A stretch of 42,849 bases of DNA from Penium margaritaceum (lineage: Eukaryota > Streptophyta > Zygnematophyceae > Desmidiales > Peniaceae): NCBI GenBank assembly GCA_023375785.1, contig SZWC01009416.1:49481-92329 (forward strand), given 5' to 3'. Below the pieces are notes generated by a model. It had not been told where the DNA came from and searched no databases. It worked only from the letters and a program-made list of their open reading frames with translations. The translations under genes were made by a program, and so were the position numbers. Shown here piece by piece: positions 1 through 11,461 of this stretch. The number at the start of each line of letters is the position of its first letter. Position 1 is the stretch's first letter.

Positions 1-165
1 GCCGGCCGTCCAGCCGGCCGGCAGCGAGCTGGCCGACGGCCAGCAAACTGCTGGCCGCCGGCCAGCCCTCGCTGATGCGAGGGCTGGTGCGCAACCACCC
101 CTCGCATTGGCGAGGAGGGAGGGCCGAACCGGCCCTCCCGCTACAATACATCTGTGTCTATACTA
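1..165. repeat. GC-rich repeat, truncated by window start
   Basis: Very GC-rich segment built of short inverted GGCCAGC/GCTGGCC motifs, ending in CCCTCCCGCTAC. Its reverse complement resembles 8838-9180: both begin GTAGCGGGAGGG and share a GGCTGGCCGGCGGCCAG-like core. It could be one end of a long-terminal-inverted-repeat element spanning about 9 kb, or simply one of two copies of a dispersed repeat. No protein can be supported. Confidence 0.5.
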
Positions 166-3139
166 GCTCATACAATACATTCAGAGAAATCTGGTGGGAT
201 GGAGAGATGTCCCCCAACCCCCCCTCCCCCCAACATGTGAAAAATGTATTGGGGAACTGTACGTGAGATTTTACATGGAAAAGTATAGAACCAGCAAGAA
301 ATTTGCACACTTGTGTGCTCAACCACCGTGGAAACGCATATCCATCCTTCGATATATTTTCACAGTGATTTTTGGTCTACAGTTGTCCGTCGGTGGTTTT
401 TCCATGAAACGACTAAAGATCAATCTGGAAACTGAGCTTTCAAACCATCTCATTGCTTACAAAGCTGTGAGAAGCTCCTCCATCAAGTAGTAGCGATACC
501 GTTTTGCAACTTTTGCAACCTTCTGATTTCACCCATAGTAGTGTTTCCGGTTGGTCATCATTGTACTCCTCATCAAACTTAACGATATATAGCATCCTTG
601 TTTTTCTGTGTTGGAAGCCGTTCAGATGGGTGGTATAGTAAACTTAGACCGGACAAGAGGTTTTTCATCTACTCCTTCCTTTTCCATTTCATAAACCCTC
701 ATTTATTCCCTCTCCTTTTGGGCCTACTCCTGCTGCGACCAACAGTTGTGCGGCATGTGACCCCGACTTTAGGCAAGTCAAGCACAACTGTTTGTCTCAT
801 TTATCGACTATGATAACTTCCATTGGAGAGAACGATTCTGTCGACAAGGACTTTCCGATACCACCGTATGGATTGTAACTGTATTTGGTGCTGTAATTCC
901 CATTCACTGCTGCAATCATTTGTGGAAGGTCACCTTGGATGACGAATATTTTTATTGCTCACCAAATTTTGCATTTGAGGTCATTGCTGTAATGGAAACA
1001 TTGTTCATTGGGGGCAATTTCACTACCTATGATGATTTTACAAGAATGGCATGCGTAATTTACCATGTTGGACTACTGATGCAAGCATCGAAGTGTGATG
1101 CAAGCATCACACTTTACTTTTGATTCAACTGAATCACATGGATGAGGATGGTGCGCGTGAAGTTGATCCAGTTCTCTAGTGGAGTCAAAGATTTGTGCCA
1201 CGATGGATGTATAGACTTAAGAGATAGAATTCCTATGGTTGATGATGTGAGATCAGTTGTGTGAGCATTTGATCCAGCTCTGTTTGTCCCCTGCTGCTGT
1301 TCAATGGTGTTTAGATCAGAAAACTAACTCAACACTGTGCCATTCAAAAGCGAGGTTGCAGGGTCAATGTTGTTGACCTCGGAAGTAGCGAATTACACCT
1401 GCAAGCTTCTCAGCCACATCCAAGCAATCAGCTGCTTATGATATACAGGATCGAACAGCTCCAGAAGTGCCGACCGGATTTGGGGTTCCCTCGAGAGTTG
1501 GTTATTTCTGTCAGTGAGTACTACTTCCCACGCTACATGAATTCCATAGCTCCTCCATGGCCACAGTAAGTTGTTCAGGAAGACGGTTATTGAAACTCTC
1601 GATTCCCGATAATTTCTGGTAGATAAATTCGTTGATGCGAGCTTGTCAGCCAGTGCCTTGCATCACGCCAGGTATCTTGTTGACAGGCAACAGTGGAGGT
1701 GAAGGGTTTTCCAAGCCCAATGGGTCTGTCACTGTATTGGCCTTTGAAGTCACTGGAGTTGTGCCATTTGTTGCAAAGCATGCCGCTACTGCTTGATTTT
1801 CCTGGAGAGGGTCGTGAACTGTGTACTGCTGATCCTCCATCGCTTATTTCTTTGCCAATTACTTTTGCTCATCATTAGGATCACTTGCTTCAATGACCGT
1901 AGTCATTGCGAGGTCTGCAATTTTCTGGATAATAGAGATTTTTTGAAGCATTGTGCAAGGTTGTGGCCTTGGAGTAAAATCATCGAATACCAAGTGCTAT
2001 TCCGAGCAGAATGTGAATGGTTTATGGGAATGAAGCATGGATCATAATTTGATTCAAGGAATTGGGACACTTGGATAACTTGTAATTAGCAGTAAGTGTA
2101 CTTTGATGACATGTTTCAGAACTGTCAAGCACATACATGCAATAGCAGAAACAATAATGTTGGATATATCAGGTCTTGGGCGCTCGAGTCGAGTGATTCG
2201 TGCAACATTACCTTGTGAGGGGATACTCTGAGAAACTCTGGTGAGAGTGCAGGGGTTTTTTTAGAGTATGAGGACGAGTTGGTATAAAAGTATAGCACAT
2301 TCAAGAAGTGAACCAAAGAGTGTCAAAACATTGATGTGGTTTGTAATATTTTTTTTCAACATTTCTGGAAAGCAGTTGAACCTGTTCGAAATTTTTGGAA
2401 TGGTATGCCAGAGGTTAGAGCAGGTAGCCAAAATTGCCTCGGAGAATTGGTGTACAAAAACAGAAGCTGAAGCGCAGTGGGCCATAAATGTTCTGAAAGG
2501 AATACCCAAACACGGAATTTAGGGACATGTATATATTAGGTAAGTAACAGCTTTGTAGCAGGGCCTTGGAGGAGAGCTTCCAAGGTGGTGGTTGTTTATC
2601 AGTCTCTGGCTGATTTAAGAACAGTCCCTAAAGTTGCAGATAAGGGTCCTCTCTGGAACATCAATCAATCTTAAACAATAGGCATGATCAATCAATCTCC
2701 ACTTTCATTTCCTTATGCATGCCATGATTACTGTCTGATCATACTATAGGGGTTCATGGCTTGGACTTGAAATTAACATCTCTGACTTAGGTCAGCGATG
2801 TTAATTTGAAAATGAATGGGAGTATGTTTGATCTTCTGAGTAGAACTAGGGGCAGATTAAAAATGACCCTAGCAGTGGGGGCACTTTGATAATAGATTTT
2901 CACAGCTAGGGGCAAGATTCAAACCCCTCTCTCCCCGGTTGGGGAGTTGGAGGAGGGAGGTGGAGGGGGGTTGGAAAGGAGAGGAGAGGAGAGGAGTTAG
3001 AGGGAGAGGGGATGAGAATATGCCGAAATATTCCAAGATTTTTTATTGGTGACGTGACAATGCATTCCAGTCAGTTGACGCGGTTGCACAAAAGAACAGC
3101 AGGGATTTGGCTAGGGGAGTCGCTCATAGTCTCATAGGC
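166..3139. other. AT-richer DNA without supportable genes
   Basis: Frames here are short and show no recognisable domain. A C-x2-C...H..C-like stretch near 750-800 is too weak to call a zinc knuckle. A purine-rich G/A tract lies at about 2935-3015. The region may be decayed transposon or intergenic DNA. Confidence 0.5.
2935..3015. repeat. purine-rich (G/A) low-complexity tract
   Basis: An approximately 80-base run on the plus strand that is almost entirely G and A, with repeated GGAGA units. It is mirror-like polypurine DNA with no coding content. Confidence 0.7.
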
Positions 3140-3400
3140 TTCAATAGCTTCAATTTGCAGAGAGAGATGAAAAATGAAAATCTCACAGCATCAGCACCTG
3201 CCGCGGTTCACGGTGATGCACGCAGATGGGTCAGATTTCCAAAACCAATGTTTTGGATGTAACCGAGTATATAGGCATCCGAATACATAAATGTCTGAAC
3301 CTATGTGTGCTGAATCTAAAGCCGGACAATACAAGATTCAAGAACATGCAAATTGGGCCCAAGTCTCGCCCGACACGAAAAATCTAGAGGCTACAACAGA
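3140..3400 (-). mobile_element. old LTR relic related to LARD-D LTRs
   Basis: Diverged, gapped similarity in the same orientation to the LTRs of the element at 34609-40628. Shared blocks include the AGAGAGAAATGA-like, ACCTGCCGCGG, TGAACCTA...GCCGGAC and ACATGCAAATcGGGC segments. It lies just beyond the coding end of the minus-strand copia relic at 3560-4640, where a 3' LTR would be expected. I infer it is that element's 3' LTR, linking this LTR family to copia pol. Its boundaries are uncertain and no target duplication was found. Confidence 0.5.
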
Positions 3401-3559
3401 GCAGTACCACCCAATAGGAACATGCAGCCTGTCTGACTGCACCCATTAGGGCTCCAAGCCATCACTTTCTCTATTGCCATCGACTACCACAAAACACTAC
3501 AGAAAAAAAACACAATCCAAGGTATGTTGTAGAAGCCGCATACCAAACCTCTTGAAATG

Positions 3560-4640
3560 TTGCATGAAAGACTCTAGCTCAAGGGTGTTGTGAGGAATGT
3601 GCAAGGAGGCTGACAACAAAGGTAATGTCTGGCCGAGTGGTCATGGCCAAGTATATTCAAGAGCCAATAAGGTGAAATTACAGGATCACCTTTAATGTCT
3701 TCTCCAGTTGTGCTGGGTCATCCACCTTTAGGACATCCTCCATGTCTAGTATGATGGGTGTGGAGGTTATGCAGAGCTGCACCAAGGAGGTCAGCAAAAC
3801 ACTCCCCTAAAATGTGGACGTTGTGTGCTTGGTGCAGCAATAGCTTCTGCCGTTAGCGGTGATACATGATCTCTATCTCAAGGAGTAAAACAACACGGCC
3901 AAGGTCCTTTATCCTTTAGGCAGCTTGGAGGAACGACGTGTCCTCCTTTGTGGCCTCCATTGAAGGAAATGTGATCAGGAGGTCGTCAACATACACCAGA
4001 ATGGCGGTGAAGTTCTTAGATGGTTTTGGAGGAAGAGAGAGAAATCACTTTGCATGTAGCCGGCAGGAGTCAGTGTGCCAATAATCTCCTGGTTCCAGCA
4101 TCAAGGTGACTGTTGGAGGTCATGCAAGGCCTTCCACAAGCGCCAAACCTTGTCACTGACCTCAAATCAAGGTGGCTGTTTGATGTGAATCTCCTCATCT
4201 AGAGTTCCATGAAGGAACATATCTTTCACATCCATCTGGTGTAGGTTCCAGTCTCTCTAAGAAATGATGCCAAACAGAGTACGATTTGTGATCATACGAC
4301 CAATGGGTACATAGTTGTCAATCAACATCCTCAACCTGTGCGAAACCCTTTGCCATCAAGCAAACCTCGTAGTAATCTAGTGTGTTGTTAGGCTTCCCCT
4401 CTTGCAAAATACCCACTTGTACCATACAATATTCTGTCCAGGTGAAAGTTTGAAAATCCCGTACAAACCATGCTCTCGAATCGCCCAGTGATAATCTTCA
4501 CAAGTAGCGCACCACAACGCTGGATCCTCTGCCAACAGTGCCTTCTTCAACGTGTCTGAATTAGGCACCATCAAGGTGGAGCTTGGGGTGGCTTGCGCAC
4601 AGGCTTCCAATGTGGATTTGACCACAACAAGGTGGATTGC
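3560..4640 (-). pseudogene. decayed Ty1/copia reverse transcriptase-RNase H relic
   Basis: Read on the minus strand, this is a broken copia pol. From 4625 downward it shows an upstream RT segment ending NIVWYKWVFCKRG, then a KGFAQVEDVD-like stretch and a DGTLDEEI/KVWRLWKAL-like palm region. Near 3965-4010 is the catalytic LVYVDDLL motif. After it come a LLLHQAHNVHIL block, matching the conserved region that follows the YVDD domain, and an RNase H linker. Several frameshifts and stops interrupt it. It is more diverged than copia-A or copia-B and cannot be functional. It is useful for comparison: its HQA glutamine is CAA at exactly the position where copia-A and copia-B both carry TAG. Domain identification is firm; the ends are approximate. 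Confidence 0.8.
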
Positions 4641-6580
4641 AACATTGTAAGCGCCTCAGTCTTCAATTCCTGGCATTGCCCATGCATTTCCTAGGCATTC
4701 AACATCGTAAACTTTGAACAACCATTTTATCTCAGAGGTTCTCATGAATCCAATACATCCATGAACAATCATTCCTCGCCTCACCTTGCTTGCAATCACA
4801 GGCTGAAACAAAATTGCATGAGTCCATTGCATTCAAGTTATGTTCAAAAGAGGGTTTTTTTCTTTCAAAATTTCTTCGTCATTAAATTCCATCCTTTGAC
4901 AGGGAAGGAATAAAGTATGAACTACTGCATGTACTTCCACATCTACACAACTCAGCTTTGTATATGTATGTGGCTTGTGCTGTATAAGAAGGCTCTTGTT
5001 CTTGAAAAAAGATGAAAAATCAAATCATCATGCAATAAAAAGCGATGGAATTCCTAACGTACACCAGATTTGGCATGGGGTTTTACCAAGAAGAAAACAA
5101 AGTTCCAAGACATGTGAAAGACGTGTCAACCCTGTTCTTGTGTGATTATAACCCACATATAATTGTAATTATTTTCCCGTATTTGTGCCCCTTGTGTGAG
5201 AATAAATCATCTTCAAGTTGAGATTTTTACTTCTTTTTGCATGTTCATGTTTCTGATGGAATTTGAACTCCGGAACTACTTCTACACACACATTTTTTAT
5301 AAAGGACCTTCCGTGCAATCACTTTGAGGTTAGCTGAGAGGCTCATGTCTGAATCATGAGTGGTTTTACCCACGGGGTATTGTAGGGAAAGGCTGAAAAA
5401 TCTTGACTATGGGCCGTACCATGGAGCACTGAAAATGACAATTCATTTCCATCGCAATTCTGCAATGGCACCCAATTTTCATGCTTAAATCTGCCAAAAG
5501 TTGCCTTTAAAATTAAATCTCAGAGATTATTTAAACAGATTTCATTGCTTATAATCTGATCCTGGCAAGATACAAAACCCCCCTCTGGCTGAGGTTGTAG
5601 CCCCTCTGGCTGAGGTTTGCTACCGTCCAATCAAGTGCGGCATTGTGATTCCATTGCATGCCCCGGAGGGCCGGACGGGTGTGCCAATTGATTGGATCAT
5701 TATTATCTCGAGCATTGATAGATATTTATGCCATCCATTCCACGGAAAAGAAGTAAGAGTTTAAATATTTTCTGAATCTTCTATTCCATATGAGATTCTC
5801 AAGTTGGGACACCTCTGAAGGCCCCGTTGACATGTTCAGGCTGCCTGTCTCTGACCTTGGTTACATATTGCAGTTTTTTCATCATAAGAAATTATTTGGT
5901 TTTATCCCCAGCTGTAACATTGTCGGGAATTAGGAAACTGATGCTGGGAAAAAAGCACAAAAGTGACCAGAAACATAAGTTTGAGGAAGCCTCCTCATAA
6001 CTTCTCAACGTTGGCAGAATGACTGAGTTCGTTGAGTATAGAAACATTGCACGGAAAACACCATGGATGCCTCTTTTTCAATTGTTATCCATTGATCAGT
6101 TTCTTTAATGGAATTTGTATTCAGGTTGATGATAAATATTGAAAGTTCCCATGGGTCTGATCGGAGAAAGATTTTTAGGACTGATATGAATCTAGGGTTT
6201 TTTCTACATTCTGAATAAGGCAACAGCCTCAATGGTGCATTGAATCTTCCTAATCAACATGTCCGAATTTTTCACTCATAGTTATGTCATATAACCACCC
6301 TAGTTTGATGATTCAATCCCATCAAATAGCCCATCAAATCCATTCCAGCAGCTTCCTAGATGGATGAACCTAAATCAGAAGGAATCCACTGAATCCAAAT
6401 AATGTCTCCAATTCCCTCTGAATAATTTACTCTGTAGAAAATATTTCATAATTCTTCTTATCGAAGCACAATATGATAAATTCAGCATTCCTCACAGTGG
6501 GAAGAGAAAAATTTGTTTTTTGCATGGATGCAACACGGATGTCAGGGTTCTGACCCCGTTATCCAACGTTCTTTTTTCTA

Positions 6581-6640
6581 TGAGGGGAAGAGGGAGGGGC
6601 GGAGGAGGCTGAGGAGGGGGAGGGGGGGGGGGGCAGGGAG
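6581..6640. repeat. G-rich low-complexity tract
   Basis: A run of GGGGAGGG/GGAGGAGGC units ends in more than a dozen consecutive G. It has potential for G-quadruplex formation on the plus strand. No gene context was found. Confidence 0.7.
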
Positions 6641-7657
6641 AGATTCATAATGTCACAAAACCTTTCACATATCATGAATCCATGTCTCCTATGTGATCTG
6701 AGATTTTGCCGACTACCTATGCTTATGGTATGCAAGTGAAAGAAAGCATGTTTTCGAAAGGGCACCTTCCTAATATTCTGAGTTGTGGGTTTTTTTTTGC
6801 TCAACAACCCAATATCCCCTTGGTAGCTGAAATGGAAGGTCGTAGTCAACATGAAAAGGAAACACATTAGGAATTTGAAACGAGTTTGGATCGACCTCGT
6901 GTTGTGGAAGAAATCTCCTTCACTTGGGAATCTTGTCAAATTCTCAATGTTGGTTGGGCAGATTGCATGAGCGTCCTAAAAGTTCCCATGCGACTAACAA
7001 GTGGCTTTAGAATCATGTTTCATGTTTCTTTTCCCCTGAATGAAGTTTTTTTTTCTTCTCTTTCTTATGGAATACTGGTCGGCATTTGTGAGATTTTGAC
7101 CTACCAAATAAACTCCACATCAATAGCACATGAAAAAACAATAAATAATCTCAATTTACTTGCATTTATCACATAAAATAACCACATGATTTGTTTAAGT
7201 TGTCTTATGCCCCATGTGGATGTCACTGGAAATTGGAGGTCAATGTGCAACCTGGTTCAAATGAAGGAACTTTTTGTACCCCTAAGGGTACAAGCCATAG
7301 TCTATAATCTAGCCATTTACTGATTCAATGTTCACATCTTCTTTCCAAAATAGAAGCTGAATTGGAAGATTCGTTGAGAGCAGATTCTGTTAGTTGAAGT
7401 TAAGTAATACTATCTGCCCTCCGTTTGTGTCATGGGAGATAGTGATGAAAGAAATATGAACTCGTTACTTTCTAGCAATGGTGGGCAGTCTTAGAGCCCA
7501 ATGGTGGGATGTGGGGTGATTTAGGATTATTTTAAAGTAAAAATCCATTAAATGGTAATAAAATAACAGAATGCATGCATGGTTGAGTGCTAATCTAGTC
7601 TAGAATGTAAATTTCCATTACTATGGTGGGCAGTATGTGAAGCAGAGCCATAGTCGT

Positions 7658-7712
7658 CCTGCTTCTGCTGCTGCTGCTGCTGCTGCTGATGCTTCTGCTG
7701 CTACTGTTGAGA
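7658..7712. repeat. imperfect CTG microsatellite
   Basis: An imperfect (CTG)n run interrupted by CTT, ATG and CTA units. Frames across it translate as Leu/Ser/Ala homopolymers, which are not evidence of coding. Confidence 0.85.
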
Positions 7713-8184
7713 GTGGTGTTGCTTTGTGACTCTGCTGATGGCCTTGTTCATTCTCTTTTTCAGATAAAACTTCTCATATTGGTCTTTTTCAATTGTAACG
7801 AGGGTTGGAGTGTAGGCATTCCACTTGATGGTTGGTGCGGTAACCTTTTTCTTGCACCAGCAGGACGTTCTCGCTATCGGCTGACCCAAAAATCCTGTTT
7901 TCTGGTGTCTTTAGCCGAACATCCTTGCTTGGTCAGCTCTGCTGCACGAGCTGTTGGGATTGGTACATGCTGGAGTTGAGCCGGAGGCAAGGGGGAGGTT
8001 ATGAAGACTCCAACATGTTACAGGGGACGGTTCAGGGGGTATTTTTTCAAAGGATTGGATGCCGGATATTCTCAGAATGGCCCTTGTGATTCCTGAATCA
8101 TTTTCTAACACCCTCCCTCAAGACCAGAAAGAAGTAGAGGCTGATTGGTTGGGGCTAGGGATATCACTGGAAGTACCTCACAAA

Positions 8185-8202
8185 GTGACCACTAGTGGTC
8201 AC
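8185..8202. repeat. 18-bp perfect palindrome
   Basis: GTGACCACTAGTGGTCAC is a perfect inverted repeat. It is followed at once by two further direct copies of TGGTCACTTAG. The function is unknown: it could be a dimeric protein-binding site or a transposon footprint. Confidence 0.8.
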
Positions 8203-8837
8203 TTAGTGGTCACTTAGACAGGTGCTGCTGAAGAGTACAGGTTCTGAGTAGAATAAACAATACCGTAGTGTTCTGTAATTTCGTGGTAATAATGATAATA
8301 ATTAAGGGAGTGTAACATTAATTCACAGTTGTTGTACAATTATTTTCCCGTTTCCAAATTCCTACGAAATGACCCAGGGTCGTAACTTTAATTTCGTTCT
8401 TGACTAGCTTTTTCTCTACAGCCAGGGGCCCTCGTTCGACTCCGTGCTGTGTATAGACTAGTGGTTCATCAAGTTCATGCATGTTTCTCACTTGTCTGCC
8501 CTCTACAGGAGGCAAACAAGCGAGAATCTTGATTTCGTGTCACGCTGTCACGAGTGGATGGCGCAACCTACCGATTATTTTGGCCTGCGTGGGTGTCGAG
8601 CAGCACGTCTTGGCCTGGACGAATTATTTTTGCATTTTCGAGAAACTACGAATAAATTTGAACCCGTTTTCGAAATAGGCACATTTCACAGCAAAAAAAA
8701 AAATAACAACGAAATTACGGAACAGTACGGTATGATGTTGATGAGGTGTGAGTCTCTCCTTCGTGATGTTGACAACTCAATATTTGGCACTCCTACTTGT
8801 TGGTTATGAACTGGGACGGCTCATAATATGTGGGGAG

Positions 8838-9180
8838 GAAGGTAGCGGGAGGGAGAGATCAGCCATCCTTCCTCAAAAAAGCCAGGGGTTGTTGGACACC
8901 ACCCCACGCCATTGCGAGGACTGGCCGGCGGCCAGCCCTCGCAAGTCACCGACCAGCTGCCAGCCAGCCGAATGGACGGCCAGCGGCTGATCAGGTAACC
9001 AGCTGGCCATCGGCCAACCACTTGATGGGCGTCGGTCAAGTTGGTCACTTGATCGGCAACCAAGTGGTCGCAAGGCCTCAAGGGCCGAGGCTGATGGCCT
9101 CGAGCCCTCGTCCGAGCCCTCCCCTCCTTGCCTCACAAGGTGAGCGAGTCGAGGAGAGAGAGTGAGCAAGAGAGGCTGAG
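8838..9180. repeat. GC-rich repeat, inverted partner of window start
   Basis: Begins GTAGCGGGAGGG, the reverse complement of the end of the GC-rich block at 1-165, and contains many GGCCAGC/GCCGGCGG motifs. The local sharp rise in GC contrasts with both flanks. Open frames across it on both strands are composition artefacts. Confidence 0.5.
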
Positions 9181-9715
9181 GCTGACGTGAAACTGTCAAT
9201 GTGTCTTCCACGCAATAATTCTGCGGTAACACATTAAAATGAAATTGAACTTTGTTTATGACAAACTTCGATTTTCTAAAGCAGAAAACGTGTGCAAAGT
9301 CACGAGTTGAGGTACAACCCCCCCCCCCTTTGGGACCTAGAATGAGGGGACAAGGCGAAAACAGAAACGTGCCTCTGTAGACTCAAAATATTTTAGTCTC
9401 CTTGCACAGGTCGTTGATGACGATTGCGTCCAGAGTGATACGGAGGGAAAACAACTCTAACGAGCTGTAGACGCCATTTTGCAAACTCCGAAGATGAATT
9501 TTGTACAGAAGCTAGAGTCACGGCCGATACATTGTCAGTTGCCATCTCTCTTTGCAACTCGAAGCTTATGAGTCTGTGTGCGTCTCCCCTAGCTAGACTC
9601 TTATCATTGTTACACCTTCCTTGCATGCTAGTACTCGAATATTCTTGCCACGATAGTAGCAATAATGCTAAGGAGCTTCCAAGAAGTTTTTGGAGACATA
9701 ATTTAGTAGCCTCTT
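9181..9715. other. left flank of the nested retrotransposon cluster
   Basis: I see no gene here. A 172-codon minus-strand frame (9393-9911) runs across the copia insertion junction into the copia-A LTR, so it is not a native gene. A short C-run lies at about 9318-9328. This DNA was the target of copia-B; the sequence resumes at 34506. Confidence 0.5.
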
Positions 9716-9720
9716 CCATG
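9716..9720. repeat. target-site duplication of copia-B (left)
   Basis: CCATG directly precedes the first TG of the copia-B 5' LTR and is repeated at 34501-34505 directly after its 3' LTR. This 5-bp duplication is the usual integrase signature of LTR retrotransposons. Confidence 0.9.
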
Positions 9721-9722
9721 TG

Positions 9723-9727
9723 TTGGT
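9723..9727. repeat. target-site duplication of copia-A (left)
   Basis: TTGGT precedes the copia-A 5' LTR and is repeated at 19244-19248 after its 3' LTR. Removing copia-A and one TTGGT gives a continuous copia-B LTR start, TGTTGGTTGTGTC, matching the 3' LTR start TGTTGGTTGTTTC. Confidence 0.9.
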
Positions 9728-10569
9728 TGTTGGTTTTTGCGCATCTCTCATTGTGCTCTGTTGTGTCCTCCCGGCTTGTGTACATCGGCGTGCAGATGAC
9801 TGACGGCGAGACTCGACGCTGATGGATTGTCATCCGGTGGAGCCAACGCACACTGAGGTCTACTCGCAGTTCGCTGGAGCCTCCTCTCTCCGGCGACGTG
9901 CTCAGCTCCATCGGCAGGCCTCCTTGGTGGTCGTGCTGCTGGCGGTCACTGCCACCACAGTTGCTGTCTGCATGCGTCCAGCGCGTCCCATCGCGTCTGC
10001 AGCGTCATGCTCTGCCTAGGGTCCTTGTTGCATGCTGTATGGCCCTGTTCGGCATCATGGACCACCGTAGGCACTACCCGGGTTCGGGCAGCCATAACCC
10101 TTTGCTACTATTTTTCTAGTTGATTCTGACCGCACGACTGCGTTCGCAGCGTCGGTATTATTGTATGGTCCAGTTTTCAGGCAAAACGGACGACGCCCCG
10201 GTTTTGGGCCGTCGGGCGTCTGGCAGGGCTCACCGAGAAAACCCTGCCCGCCAGAAAATAGGTCCAGAGCTATTTTCTGATTGGCTGGTTAGCTGAGTAA
10301 CAACTTCTTCACTAGTGGGGGGGAGCTAGAACTTGGAGGGGTCTCCCATTGTTGCTCATTCTTCATTCCTAACCAGTTACTTTCAGTTTTCAGCTGCTTT
10401 CCGGCGCTAACTCTGGCGCGCGCGTTTCGGAGTAACAAACCCAGAGCTTCCAGACTTAGACTGTAGAGCAGCAGACTAAGGGGGCAGCTGACTTAAGCAA
10501 CGAGCGTGGAAGCCCGCACGTTGCATCAACAACGCTACTGCCCCAACCTGCTGCCTAGGTTTTCTAGCT
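9728..10569 (+). repeat. copia-A 5' LTR
   Basis: 842-bp direct repeat of 18402-19243, starting TGTTGG and ending TTTTCTAGCT next to the primer-binding site. It should carry the promoter and transcription start; I could not identify a clear TATA box. Confidence 0.95.
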
Positions 10570-10581
10570 TGGTATCAAAGC
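10570..10581 (+). other. copia-A primer-binding site (tRNA-iMet)
   Basis: TGGTATCAAAGC lies immediately after the 5' LTR. It differs by one base from TGGTATCAGAGC, the standard plant copia primer site complementary to the initiator Met tRNA 3' end. Confidence 0.85.
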
Positions 10582-10587
10582 CAGAGC

Positions 10588-11445
10588 GTAGCAGCAGCAG
10601 CAGAAGACTGGCGAACAGGTGCCAGACAACGCCGGCGGACCCCCATACGTGCCAGTGCGGGGGAAATGCTGCCGGATTTTGTCCGGCAGCATTGACCCGC
10701 CTGGTGGCTGCGTCAGATTTTTTCCCATGGCCACTGGGCCAGGGGAAGTGTTGCCGAAATTTTTTCGGCAGCACTCACCCCCACGCGTGACGCGAGGAGG
10801 TGAGCGGCAGGCAGCGTCTGACATCTGTGAGCGACGACGCAAGCGGCAACGTCACCCAGGTGCAGTGACTGGCACCACCGTCAGCTGCAGGCAACGGAAG
10901 CGAGCAGCCGCAACAGCAGCAAGCAGCAGCTGCGTGCAGCAGTAGCAGCAGGCAGAAGCAGCAGCTCGCAGCAGCTCGCAGCAGCTCGCAGCATCAAGAG
11001 CTCGCAGCAGCAGCAACAGTAGCAACGCGCAGCAGCAGCCCGCAGCAGCAGCCCGCAGCGGCAGCAAGCAGCAGCCGCAGCACGCAACAGCTGCAGTAGC
11101 GTGCAGCAGCAGCAGCGAGCTGCAGCAGCTGCTACAGCGAGCTGCAGCAGCAGCCAGCAGCAACGAGCTGTAGCAGCAGCCAAGTAGCGTGCAGCATCAG
11201 TAGCGAGCTGCAGCAGCCACAGCAGCCGCAGCAGCTCTTAGCAACAACAGCTGCAGCTGCAACTGCAGCAACAACAGCAACAGCAGCAGCGGCTGCAGTA
11301 GCAGCAGCAGCAGCAGCAAATAGCAGCAGCAGCAACAACAGTAGCAGCAGCAGCAGTAGCAACAGCAGCAGCAGCAGCGGCTGTAGTAGCATCAGCAGCA
11401 ACAGCAGCAGCGGCGGCCCCAACAACCGCCGCTGCTGATGTCAGC
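10588..11445 (+). repeat. copia-A leader, imperfect CAG-repeat tract
   Basis: About 0.5 kb of interrupted (CAG)n, AGCAGC and GCTGCAG units follows the hairpins (densest at 10905-11415). It gives spurious Ala/Leu/Cys-rich frames on both strands. TAG and CAA units appear among the CAGs. A G/A homopolymer stretch follows near 11480-11520. LARD-D has the same arrangement on the minus strand. Confidence 0.8.
10665..10774 (+). promoter_or_regulatory. pair of strong RNA hairpins in copia-A leader
   Basis: Two stem-loops lie 72 bases apart. Hairpin 1 is AATGCTGCCGGA (10665-10676) pairing perfectly with TCCGGCAGCATT (10682-10693), with a 5-base U-rich loop. Hairpin 2 is GTGTTGCCGAAA (10748-10759) pairing with TTTCGGCAGCAC (10763-10774) with one G-U pair and a UUU loop. 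They share TGCCG/CGGCA stems and look like a duplicated unit. A position about 100-200 nt after the primer site suits a packaging or dimerisation signal; that function is inference. Confidence 0.7.
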
Positions 11446-11461
11446 ACCTCTCTGCTGACGT

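Larger units (their letters stand above)
4641..8837. other. AT-richer DNA without supportable genes
   Basis: No frame carries a recognisable domain. Simple features are a short tandem CCCCTCTGGCTGAGGTT duplication near 5580-5617, a G-run tract at 6581-6640, a CTG microsatellite at 7658-7712 and an 18-bp palindrome at 8185-8202. It may include the 5' part of the copia relic, but I could not align it. Confidence 0.5.

Noticed and set aside
730..813. Possible zinc-knuckle coding fragment
   Set aside because: Spacing of Cys and His does not fit C-x2-C-x4-H-x4-C and neighbouring frames show no Gag similarity.
9393..9911. 172-codon minus-strand frame as a host gene
   Set aside because: It spans the insertion junctions at 9721 and 9728, so it is a chimera of flank and LTR. 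Part of it recurs in the 3' LTR at 18391-18585.
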